A stretch of 64,000 nucleotides of DNA from Clavibacter sp. VKM Ac-2872 (GTDB taxonomy: Bacteria; Actinomycetota; Actinomycetes; Actinomycetales; Microbacteriaceae). The position numbers and the translations under genes are program-made. The stretch lies in contig NZ_JADKRR010000001.1 of the NCBI RefSeq assembly GCF_015351105.1, positions 310,001 through 374,000 of the forward strand. Direction: 5' to 3'. Below the pieces are notes generated by a model. The model did not search any database. It had not been told where the DNA came from and worked only from the letters and a program-made list of their open reading frames with translations. The first letter of the stretch is position 1. Every line of letters begins with the position of its first letter. This document shows, in pieces, positions 42,271-49,164 of the stretch.

Positions 42271-42280
42271 TTGCGCACAA
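42271..42280. promoter_or_regulatory. OhrR-like operator upstream of the MarR gene
   Basis: TTGCGCACAA fits the symmetric pattern TTGYGCRCAA and lies 25 bp before the OhrR start codon, within an AT-richer promoter patch. Autoregulatory binding by OhrR is inferred from position. Confidence 0.4.
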
Positions 42281-42305
42281 CCTTGTTTCGTGGCGGGGTC
42301 GGACC

Positions 42306-42842
42306 ATGACCGATCGCGAGCCCTGCACCCCCGCCGACGCGACCGCGCCGCCCGCGCGCATCGCCGACGAGCTGGTCTGCTTCTCGCTCTACACGGCGTC
42401 GCGCGCGACCACCCAGGCCTACCGCGCGCTCCTCGCGCCGTGGGGCCTCACCTACCCGCAGTACCTCGTGCTGGTGCTGCTCTGGTCGGGCGACGACCGC
42501 ACGGTCACCGAGCTCGGGCAGCAGCTCGACCTGGACTCGGGCACGCTGTCGCCGTTGCTCGCGCGGATGGAGGAGGCCGGCTTCATCACGCGGCGTCGGA
42601 TCTCCGCCGACCAGCGCGTCGTCACGGTGTCGCTCGCCGAGCGCGGCCGCACTGTCCGGGCCGAGCTCGCGCACGTGCCCGCGGCGATCATCCGCGGCAT
42701 GGGCCTCGATCTCGACCGAGCTCGCCAGCTGCTCGCCACCCTGCATCTGCTGACCGCGGGCATGCAGGACGCCACGGCCGAGGCGCTCGCGCACCCCGCG
42801 ACCCGGCCGGCCGACGCGTCGGCGCGCACCCGCACCCCCTGA
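42306..42842 (+). CDS. ohrR: MarR/OhrR family peroxide-sensing repressor
   Basis: A 178-residue winged-helix regulator starts at ATG 42306. The N-terminal DELVCFSLYTASRATTQAYRALLAPWGLTYPQYLVLVLLWSGDDRTVTELGQQLDLDSGTLSPLLARMEEAGFITRRR shows the MarR fold with the reactive cysteine of OhrR in ELVCFSLY. Organic hydroperoxides oxidise this cysteine and release the repressor. It lies 59 bp upstream of the ohr gene on the same strand, the usual pair. Confidence 0.92.
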   Translation: MTDREPCTPADATAPPARIADELVCFSLYTASRATTQAYRALLAPWGLTYPQYLVLVLLWSGDDRTVTELGQQLDLDSGTLSPLLARMEEAGFITRRRISADQRVVTVSLAERGRTVRAELAHVPAAIIRGMGLDLDRARQLLATLHLLTAGMQDATAEALAHPATRPADASARTRTP

Positions 42843-42901
42843 TCCGCACCACCATCCCCACCCAGGGCCGCCACGAGCGGCCACGAACGGAAGGAACCGA
42901 C

Positions 42902-43324
42902 ATGGACGCCCTCTACACCGCGGAGGCCCTCGCCACGGGAGCCGGCCGCGACGGCCGCGTGGCCGTCAGCGACAGCGACCTCGCGCTCGACCTCTCCATC
43001 CCCAAGGCCATGGGCGGATCCGGCGAGGGCGCGAACCCCGAGCAGCTCTTCGCCGCCGGCTACGCGGCGTGCTTCCACTCCGCGCTGCAGGGCGTCGCCC
43101 GCGCGCGCAAGGTGAAGATCGCCGACTCGAGCGTGGGCAGCCGCGTGAGCATCGGATCCAACGGCCAGGGCGGCTACCAGCTCGCCGTGCACCTCGAGGT
43201 CGTCATCCCCGGGGTCGAGCACGACCTCGCGCAGGAGCTCGCCGACCAGGCCCACCAGGTCTGCCCGTACTCGAACGCGACCCGCGGCAACATCGAGGTC
43301 GTCGTCACGGTCTCGGACGACTGA
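42902..43324 (+). CDS. ohr: organic hydroperoxide resistance protein Ohr
   Basis: A 140-residue OsmC/Ohr-fold peroxidase starts at ATG 42902 with GGAAGGA upstream. The two catalytic cysteines are present in GYAACFHSAL and HQVCPYSNATRGN. It reduces organic hydroperoxides, including fatty-acid peroxides from plant defence, to alcohols. Its stop overlaps the ATG of the DoxX-like gene (TGATG). Confidence 0.95.
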   Translation: MDALYTAEALATGAGRDGRVAVSDSDLALDLSIPKAMGGSGEGANPEQLFAAGYAACFHSALQGVARARKVKIADSSVGSRVSIGSNGQGGYQLAVHLEVVIPGVEHDLAQELADQAHQVCPYSNATRGNIEVVVTVSDD

Positions 43325-43731
43325 TGGCCGGCGTCGCCCGCACGTCGTTCCCGCGCACCGCCGCCCGCGTCGTGCTGGGATCCTTCCTCGCGTTCGCCGG
43401 GGTCTCGCACCTCACGGTGGCGCGCGAGGAGTTCCGCGCGCAGGTCCCGAAGTCGCTGCCGGTGCCCGAGGACGTGACCGTCGTCGGATCCGGCATCGTC
43501 GAGATCACGCTCGGCTCGGCCCTGCTGTTCGCGCGCTCGCGCCGCGGCCTCGCGGGCTGGGCGGCCGCCGCGTTCTTCACGGCGATCTTCCCGGGCAACA
43601 TCGCGCAGTACGTCCACAAGCGCGACGCGTTCGGCCTCGACACCGACGCCAAGCGGTTCCGCCGCCTCTTCTTCCAGCCGGTGCTCATCGGGCTGGCGCT
43701 CTGGTCGACGGGTGCGCTGCGGAAGCGCTGA
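43324..43731 (+). CDS. DoxX-like membrane protein
   Basis: A 135-residue protein with four membrane helices is coupled to ohr by a TGATG overlap at 43322-43326. RVVLGSFLAFAGVSHLTVAREEFRAQVPKSLP and IVEITLGSALLFARSR..GWAAAAFFTAIFPGNIAQYVHKRDAFGLDTDAKRFRRLFFQPVLIGLALW follow the DoxX/DUF-type pattern. Such proteins often accompany oxidative-stress genes; precise role unknown. Confidence 0.82.
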   Translation: MAGVARTSFPRTAARVVLGSFLAFAGVSHLTVAREEFRAQVPKSLPVPEDVTVVGSGIVEITLGSALLFARSRRGLAGWAAAAFFTAIFPGNIAQYVHKRDAFGLDTDAKRFRRLFFQPVLIGLALWSTGALRKR

Positions 43732-43745
43732 TCCGCCTGCTCCGC

Positions 43746-43785
43746 CGACGGCGGGACGCTCCTCGACGAGGGCGTCCCGCCGTCG
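43746..43785. terminator. strong hairpin terminator
   Basis: The 14-bp arms 43746-43759 and 43772-43785 (CGACGGCGGGACGC / GCGTCCCGCCGTCG) are perfect, and the loop can itself pair (CCTCG / CGAGG). It lies between the convergent DoxX and RES genes. Confidence 0.75.
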
Positions 43786-43786
43786 T

Positions 43787-43827
43787 GCGTCAGCCGGGCC
43801 GGGGCGTCAGCCGGGCCAGGGCGTCAG
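43787..43827. repeat. 17-bp tandem repeat, 2.4 copies
   Basis: The unit GCGTCAGCCGGGCCRGG occurs at 43787-43803 and 43804-43820 with one mismatch and again in part at 43821-43827. The array runs up to the end of the RES gene. Probably slippage; no function inferred. Confidence 0.7.
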
Positions 43828-44444
43828 GCGAGACGCAGCACCGTGACGCCGAGCGGCCGGCACATCTCGTAGAGCTTCGCGAACCCGTCGGCGTCATCGA
43901 ACCACCAGCGGTACGCCGGATCCGGCTCGAGGTCGCCGGAGCTCACGCGGTCGCCGAAGAGCACCATCGCCCGTCGTCCGGCAGCCTGTCGGGACGGGTA
44001 AGCCAGCCCGTCGAAGCCCGCCGCGTGCGCGGCCTCCGCCCACGCGACCGTGTCCGGGTAGTCGGCCGCGTCTGTGGCGCACACCGAGTCCGCGCGGACC
44101 CGGAGCGCACGGGGGCCTCCTCCCACCAGCGAGGCCAGGCGGAGGTCCCGTGCCACGATCAGGCGCGAGCAGCGGCGCCCGGCGATGTCCATGCCGCCGA
44201 CCACGCCGCCGGAGAGCGGGACGTCGTGGAGGACCGTCTCGCACACCGCGACGTCCTCGGTGTCTCCGGCGTACAGGACCGGGACGACCGGGTCGCCGAA
44301 GAACGCGAACCGGGTCGGCGCGCCCACGCCCGGGTTGAACTCGGATGCACCGAACCGGGCGGAGTGGATGCGGTGGATGCGCCACCCGGCTTCGACGACC
44401 TCCGGGATCGCCGTGAACGGCGACGGCGGCGCGGGGACGCTCAC
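43824..44444 (-). CDS. RES-domain toxin
   Basis: A 206-residue protein is predicted from GTG 44444, which overlaps the antitoxin stop as GTGA. RES-domain features: GWRIHRIHSARFGASEFNPGVGAPTRFAFFGD.PVVPVLYAGDTEDVAVCETVLHDVP with the conserved Arg, Tyr and Glu, and the C-terminal GLAYPSRQ..RAMVLFGDRV. RES toxins degrade cellular NAD+. The order antitoxin then toxin is the usual one. Confidence 0.85.
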   Translation of the reverse strand: MSVPAPPSPFTAIPEVVEAGWRIHRIHSARFGASEFNPGVGAPTRFAFFGDPVVPVLYAGDTEDVAVCETVLHDVPLSGGVVGGMDIAGRRCSRLIVARDLRLASLVGGGPRALRVRADSVCATDAADYPDTVAWAEAAHAAGFDGLAYPSRQAAGRRAMVLFGDRVSSGDLEPDPAYRWWFDDADGFAKLYEMCRPLGVTVLRLA

Positions 44445-45052
44445 CAGGCGACGGCCCAGGCACGCGTGGCGGCATCGAGCACCAGGTCGGGCTCGTCGAG
44501 GTGGTCCACGGGTCGGCATGCATCCCCGCGGAGGTAGGTCGTCGGGCGGCAGAGCCACGCCACCACGTCCCGTGACTCCAGCTCGTGCTCGTGTCCGAGC
44601 GCGATGAGCCGGGGGATCACGGGCCGGATGGCTTCCGCGTGGAACTGGAAGCCCGGGTAGACGTATCTATTCGTGCGCCGGAGCCCGAGGATCCTGCCCG
44701 CCGTCCGCAGATCGCTCGCGTAGGCGCGGTTCGGTCGCGCTCCGAGCGCCGCCGACACGTCGACGCTCGAGAGGAACCCGAACTCCGCCTCGATGGCCCG
44801 CCAGAAGAGCTCCGTGTCGTTCAGGCTGCTGACGACGCCCGTGGGCAGCTGCTCGGCCTGCCGGGAGAGGACGTCGGACAGGGCGACGGTCTCCCTGAAG
44901 ATGGCGGTCTGCCGGGCGATGAAGCGCTCGAAGTCCGACGAGGGATCCGCGGAGACGGAGCGGCTGTAGGCCTCGAGCGTGCGGCGTTGGTGGGCGCTGA
45001 GGGCGGCCAGCGCAGGGGTCGGGTGGTCGTGCTGCGGCTGGGCATGGGACAT
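44441..45052 (-). CDS. Xre/MbcA/ParS-type antitoxin partner of the RES toxin
   Basis: A 203-residue protein is predicted from ATG 45052, chosen because GGAG precedes it; ATG 45079 is possible. The N-terminal half is helical without a clear Xre HTH. The middle (LNDTELFWRAIEAEFGFLSSVDVSAALGARPNRAYASDLRTAGRILGLRRTNRYVYPGFQF) and C-terminal WLCRPTTYLRGDACRPVDHLDEPDLVLDAATRAW match the toxin-binding region seen in RES partners. The gene directly precedes the toxin and should neutralise it and repress the operon. Confidence 0.78.
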   Translation of the reverse strand: MSHAQPQHDHPTPALAALSAHQRRTLEAYSRSVSADPSSDFERFIARQTAIFRETVALSDVLSRQAEQLPTGVVSSLNDTELFWRAIEAEFGFLSSVDVSAALGARPNRAYASDLRTAGRILGLRRTNRYVYPGFQFHAEAIRPVIPRLIALGHEHELESRDVVAWLCRPTTYLRGDACRPVDHLDEPDLVLDAATRAWAVAW

Positions 45053-45200
45053 GGGGGGCTCCGATCCTGACGCCGTCATTGTAGCGTCAGAAACGTCTGA
45101 TCTGATGCCGGACGCGTGCACCCTTGACCGCGGGTGCCGGGGCCGGGAGCCTGGGCGCACCCGCATCGCCCGCGGTCCCTGCGTCTCGAAGGAGAGACCG

Positions 45201-45632
45201 ATGCCCATGATCTTCGTCAACCTGCCCGTGACTGACCTGCCCCGCGCGATCGCGTTCTACGAGGCCGTCGGCTGCACCGTGAACCCGGACTTCAGCGATG
45301 AGAATGCGGCGTGCCTCGTCGTGGAGGCCGACCGCAGCGCCTTCATGCTCCTCACCCGCGACTTCTTCCAGTCGTTCCTCGACCTGCCGGTGGGCGACCC
45401 GGCCACGAGCGCCGCGGCGATCACGGCGGTCATGCTCGACAGCCGCACCGACGTCGACGCGCGCGCGACCGCGGGGCTCGCGGCCGGCGGATCCGAGGCG
45501 CGGCCCGCCGTCGACCTCGGCTTCATGTACCAGCGGCAGCTCCGCGACCCCGACGGGAACGTGATCGAGCTGGGGCACATGGATCCGATCCCGGCGGGCG
45601 GCGTGCCCGAAGCGAGCGGCGCCACGACCTGA
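45201..45632 (+). CDS. VOC/glyoxalase-like protein
   Basis: A 143-residue protein starts at ATG 45201 with GGAGAG upstream. It has the vicinal-oxygen-chelate fold pattern IFVNLPVTDLPRAIAFYEAVGCTVNPDFSDENAACLVVE and RQLRDPDGNVIELGHMDP, whose glutamate is a typical metal ligand. Members include glyoxalases, resistance proteins and dioxygenases; the substrate here is unknown. Nine bases beyond its stop begins the remnant of an epoxide hydrolase 3' end that marks islet B. Confidence 0.85.
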   Translation: MPMIFVNLPVTDLPRAIAFYEAVGCTVNPDFSDENAACLVVEADRSAFMLLTRDFFQSFLDLPVGDPATSAAAITAVMLDSRTDVDARATAGLAAGGSEARPAVDLGFMYQRQLRDPDGNVIELGHMDPIPAGGVPEASGATT

Positions 45633-45641
45633 TCGAATCCC

Positions 45642-45684
45642 CTACCGCAGCATCCAGACGATCGATCGGATGTCGCCCGCCAGC
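45642..45684 (-). repeat. displaced 3' end of an epoxide hydrolase gene (distal border of islet B)
   Basis: On the minus strand these 43 bases encode LAGDIRSIVWMLR and a TAG stop. They align without gaps to 47822-47864, the end of the intact epoxide hydrolase gene (LADDITAFLRTLR, TAG), with about 33 of 43 identical. No other part of such a gene lies here. Confidence 0.6.
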
Positions 45685-45794
45685 CGTACCAAAGTCGAGC
45701 ACATAGGCACCGCCAGCGATGCGAATTAATAGAGGCTGCCAACGCGGCTGATTCGATTCGCTGACCCGTCGATTCATTGGGGTATAACTAAATT

Positions 45795-46619
45795 ATGGGT
45801 AGAAGGAAGGCCGCAGAGCGTCAGCGTCAAACGCACCGGGCATGTCTCTTCTGCGGCGCTAAGCCGCTTACCGACGAGCACATGCTACCAAAGTGGCTTG
45901 CCGACAAAGTAGGGCACGTGCCGGGAGATACAAACACTTGGCGTAAAAACGTTCCTAGCTCAGGGGGTGCTTTTTCTGTCCTAAAGCAGGTTCCGCAGAT
46001 TCCGTTCTTGCGACAGGCGGTGAAGATTGTTTGCTTCCCGTGTAACAGCGGTTGGATGTCGGGGCTGGAGTCGGCCACGAAAAGCATAATCTCCGCAACC
46101 ATGGTTGGATCACCACGGCTGTTTTCCTCTTCGGATCGCAAGCGCTTCGTCAGATGGGCCATTAAGACCACCATGATTCGCGGCGCCAAGGAGACGGGAT
46201 GTGCTGCCGCCTATCCTGACGAGCACCGGTCATTATTAAGAGACGGGGCAGCGCCCTTGCCTGGGTGGCACGTTTGCATTGGCTTGACGAAGAGCGCAAA
46301 GCTTTGGACGACTCACTGGAGTTTTTCGTCATCTGCAAGTGATGACCTTGAGGCCGTCGGCGCCATCTTGTGCACAATTCGTATCTTCAAATTGCTTGTA
46401 GTTGTCGTTTTCGCATCCCCCTGCGAAGGCGCCGAAGAGACGCGTCTGGCCATTGAGGAGGACGGTAAGCTAGTGTGCTTGAGCGATAAGGCCCAAGGGG
46501 TTAAGTTTCTCGGCAATGACCGCCTTTTAAGTGACGATGAGGTCAGTTTCTATGCGGAGCTGTTTCGACACTTATACGGGCGCGCTATCTCGTCCGGTCC
46601 GTACCATTTAAGGCATTGA
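45795..46619 (+). CDS. HNH-nuclease-like zinc protein of islet B
   Basis: A 274-residue protein starts at ATG 45795. There is no strong ribosome-binding site, but TATAACT lies just upstream, so a leaderless transcript is possible. The N terminus has CLFCG (C17, C20), LTDEHMLPKWL (H29) and, after 50 residues, VCFPCNSGWMSGLE (C80, C83, N84). This CxxC-EH-CxxCN layout is typical of HNH-type endonuclease domains. The C-terminal 180 residues are not recognised. Codon use is AT-rich. A nuclease role in phage or plasmid defence is inferred. Confidence 0.65.
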   Translation: MGRRKAAERQRQTHRACLFCGAKPLTDEHMLPKWLADKVGHVPGDTNTWRKNVPSSGGAFSVLKQVPQIPFLRQAVKIVCFPCNSGWMSGLESATKSIISATMVGSPRLFSSSDRKRFVRWAIKTTMIRGAKETGCAAAYPDEHRSLLRDGAAPLPGWHVCIGLTKSAKLWTTHWSFSSSASDDLEAVGAILCTIRIFKLLVVVVFASPCEGAEETRLAIEEDGKLVCLSDKAQGVKFLGNDRLLSDDEVSFYAELFRHLYGRAISSGPYHLRH

Positions 46620-46779
46620 TAAGACGCAACGCATCCAAATGGTGCCTCCCTGGTTAGCTTCCATCGGCACCTCCACGAGAAATATTTGAAGCCGCGGAGC
46701 CGGTGCATTGCATCAGAACTGATTAGGCTGCATCATCTAGGCTTTGTGTTGAACGATCGAACAGCTGCTCCAACTTGTT

Positions 46780-47424
46780 CTACGGCGACACTTCAACCAT
46801 GACGGCACTGAACCGCGTTTTGCTGCCCGCCGATTGCGCATACAGCTCGCATCCCGTAACCCAAAGGGGGCGGATGTGACTCGGTCCGACCCGCGCCCGA
46901 CTGGCTGCGTTAGCCATGGGCTTTCGTATTGCTTCTCTTACGGCCGCAGCGCTTTTAGGCGCATCTGGCCCTAGCCAGTAAAGCAATACGCGCTTGTATC
47001 CCTTTACGTGAGTGCCGTGATCCTGTAGGTCGCGGAGCTTCTCCGTATCTTCTTTGAGCTTTACTGCTGCGTATCTACCAACTTCCAGAAGTAGCTGTTC
47101 GTCCTGCGGCGCTCCAGAAGGGGAATGCAATGCAAGATCGACGCGTTTTGGATTGCCGCCGGTGGCGCTAAATGGCACTTCCCACTGAATGCTGCGACCA
47201 TGTAGTGACGGTGACATCAAGAGGTGCTGATAAAAGAATTGAACTAGCGTCACCTCGTAAAAGTCCTGCTTGGTGGCAGGGAGGCCCGGACGCTGGTGAG
47301 TTAAGGCAAAGAGATCTGTTGCAGCTCTTTGGGCAGCTGGCCCTAGTAATTCCATGACCCGCCTCTCGTCGGGGTCGCCATTTCGGGGGCGCCCCCTCTC
47401 GTAGCGTTGCAAAAAAGGTCGCAT
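46780..47424 (-). CDS. uncharacterised islet-B protein, possible PD-(D/E)XK-like fold
   Basis: A 214-residue protein starts at ATG 47424 with AGGA upstream. The middle reads WEVPFSATGGNPKRVDLALHSPSGAPQDEQLLLEVGRYAAVKLKEDTEKLRDL. An aspartate in RVDLAL followed by a glutamate in LLLEVG and lysines recalls the core of PD-(D/E)XK nucleases, though the expected ExK is not exact. The remainder is unrecognised. It is convergent with the HNH-like gene, and the two are the only genes of the islet. Function uncertain. Confidence 0.5.
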   Translation of the reverse strand: MRPFLQRYERGRPRNGDPDERRVMELLGPAAQRAATDLFALTHQRPGLPATKQDFYEVTLVQFFYQHLLMSPSLHGRSIQWEVPFSATGGNPKRVDLALHSPSGAPQDEQLLLEVGRYAAVKLKEDTEKLRDLQDHGTHVKGYKRVLLYWLGPDAPKSAAAVREAIRKPMANAASRARVGPSHIRPLWVTGCELYAQSAGSKTRFSAVMVEVSP

Positions 47425-47821
47425 TGTGTGTCCTAAGTGTCAGATGCGTATTTCTCCAAGGCTAGGGCATTGCGGGTGCGTACGGGGCCCCCGTTCGGGC
47501 CGGCTGCGCAGCTCGCGTTCTGGTTTAAGGTGTGCGTGACAACGGCGTCAATCTCAACGTGATTTCATTCGCGATAACAAGTCGTAGCATGTCGACCGCC
47601 CTGTTAGGGAGGCGGTGGGCTTCGTGCGCACCGGTCATCTAGGCACTCAGCCCAAAGACGCTTTTGCAATCGATTGCTCGTCGATTATTAAACGTCATGG
47701 CATGTGCCGTCGGGGTGCCGCCCTCGAGGGTGCGCTCCTCTATTCAACTTGGACGCGGGGGCACCCACAGGTGGTCAAAGAGTGGCGATGTTTAAGGGCT
47801 GTTGTTGTGTCCACGGCCCCG
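47425..47821. other. AT-richer intergenic part of islet B
   Basis: This 397 bp lies between the minus-strand islet gene and the stop codon of the epoxide hydrolase gene. It holds the promoter region for 46780-47424 and several AT-rich stretches. A plus-strand frame runs through it into the antisense of the hydrolase gene but looks spurious. No RNA gene recognised. Confidence 0.4.
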
Positions 47822-48946
47822 CTACCGCAGCGTCCGCAGGAACGCCGTGATGTCGTCCGCCAGCAGCCCCGGCTCCTCGTGCGGCGCGAAGTGGCCGCCG
47901 CGCGGCATGGTCGTGTAGCGGACGATGTCGTAGGTGCGCTCGGCCCAGCTCCGCGGCGGATGCACCAGGTCGTGCGGGAAGACGGCGACCGCTGTCGGCA
48001 CCCGCACGCGCTCCACCGGCGCGGTGCGTCCGGAGCCGTACGCGAAGTACGGGCGGAGCGAGGTGCCGATGGATCCGGTGAACCAGTAGAGGGACGCCAG
48101 CGTCAGCAGGTGGTCGTCGCTGAAGGCCCGGGAGACGTCGCCGCCGCAGTCGCTCCACGCGCGGTGCTTCTCGAGGATCCACGACAGCAGCCCCACTGGA
48201 GAGTCCTGCAGCGCGGGCGCGAGGGTGAGCGGACGCGTCTGCTGCTGGTGCTCGTAGCCGCCCTCGGCTGCCTCCCACGCGCGCACCTCGTCTACGTGCG
48301 CGCGCTCCTCGTCCGTGAGCGTCGCCGCGTCGAGGTCGCGAGGTGCAGCAACCGCCATCAGGTGGATCCCCGCGACCGCCTCCGGATGCGCCTCCGCCAG
48401 CCGCGACGTGATCCCCGCGCCGAGGTCGCCGCCGTGCGCCGCGTACCGCGCGAAGCCCAGCTCCTCGGTCATCAACCGGTGCCAGAGCTCATGCGTCGGC
48501 TCGTTCATCCGCGGCCGCTGCGGCGAGAACGGGAAGCCGGGGAGCGCGGGGACGATCACGGTGACGGAGTCTCCCGGGTCGCCGCCGGAGCGCGACGGCT
48601 GGGACAGCCGCTCGGCGAGCGGCACCATCTCCAGCGCGGAGCTCGGCCAGCCGTTCGTGAGCACGATCGGGAGCCCGCCGGATCGCTCCGCCTCGAAGCG
48701 CAGGTACGAGACCGGCGTGCCGTCGAGGTCGGCGACCGCCCACGGCAGCGCGCGGATCTCGCGCTCGCGCGCCCGCCAGTCGAAGCCGTCGGCCCACACG
48801 GCGGCGAGGCGGCGCAGCGTCGCCTGGTCCGTGCCGGCCTCCCACGGCTCGACCGGCCACTCCGGCGCCCAGCGGGTGCGGCTGATCCGGTCGCGCAGGT
48901 CGTCGAGATCGGCGTCGGTGACGTGCAGGGGGAGCGGGTGGGTCAC
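47822..48946 (-). CDS. epoxide hydrolase (EHN domain, alpha/beta fold)
   Basis: A 374-residue enzyme starts at ATG 48946. The N-terminal EHN domain (DADLDDLRDRISRTRWAPEWP..WEAGTDQATLRRLAAVWADGFDWRAREREI) is typical of microsomal-type epoxide hydrolases. NGWPSSALEMVPLAERL is the HGWPGS oxyanion motif with N for H. AAHGGDLGAGI holds the nucleophile aspartate, and RGGHFAPHEEP the catalytic histidine. It hydrolyses epoxides to diols, perhaps plant lipids. It is flanked by islet B on its 3' side and a remnant of an ABC permease gene on its 5' side. Confidence 0.9.
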   Translation of the reverse strand: MTHPLPLHVTDADLDDLRDRISRTRWAPEWPVEPWEAGTDQATLRRLAAVWADGFDWRAREREIRALPWAVADLDGTPVSYLRFEAERSGGLPIVLTNGWPSSALEMVPLAERLSQPSRSGGDPGDSVTVIVPALPGFPFSPQRPRMNEPTHELWHRLMTEELGFARYAAHGGDLGAGITSRLAEAHPEAVAGIHLMAVAAPRDLDAATLTDEERAHVDEVRAWEAAEGGYEHQQQTRPLTLAPALQDSPVGLLSWILEKHRAWSDCGGDVSRAFSDDHLLTLASLYWFTGSIGTSLRPYFAYGSGRTAPVERVRVPTAVAVFPHDLVHPPRSWAERTYDIVRYTTMPRGGHFAPHEEPGLLADDITAFLRTLR

Positions 48947-49008
48947 GGGGGTCCTGACGTGGCGGGCGGGCGCGGTCCCCTCATGGTCCCGCGTCGCCGA
49001 CGCGGCGG

Positions 49009-49164
49009 CTACGTCCGCCGCCGCCTCGCCATCACCGCGCGCTGCAGCAGCACGAAGACCAGCAGGATCCCGCCCGTGATGATGGTGGTCGCCTCAGGCG
49101 GGATGCCGCCGTCGCGCGTGATGAGCACGTTCATGAGGCCCAGCACGAGGGCGCCGACGACCGA
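49009..49164 (-). pseudogene. displaced 3' end of the ABC permease gene (distal border of islet C)
   Basis: These 156 bp encode GALVLGLMNVLITRDGGIPPEATTIITGGILLVFVLLQRAVMARRRRT plus stop and match 51988-52143 at 152 of 156 positions without gaps. Similarity ends abruptly at 49164/49165 and at the stop codon. It is a fragment of the permease gene now 2.8 kb away, preserved near the epoxide hydrolase promoter. Confidence 0.85.

Larger units (their letters stand above)
45642..47821. mobile_element. accessory islet B inserted at the 3' end of an epoxide hydrolase gene
   Basis: The 2.2-kb segment is visibly AT-richer than both flanks and carries two genes of possible defence type. It begins right at the epoxide hydrolase stop codon (47822-47824) and ends with the displaced gene end at 45642-45684. 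No integrase, transposase or terminal inverted repeat was found. Confidence 0.6.

Noticed and set aside
43787-43827. 17-bp tandem array as a CRISPR or regulatory iteron
   Set aside because: Units are directly adjacent without spacers and only 2.4 copies exist. Replication slippage is enough to explain it.
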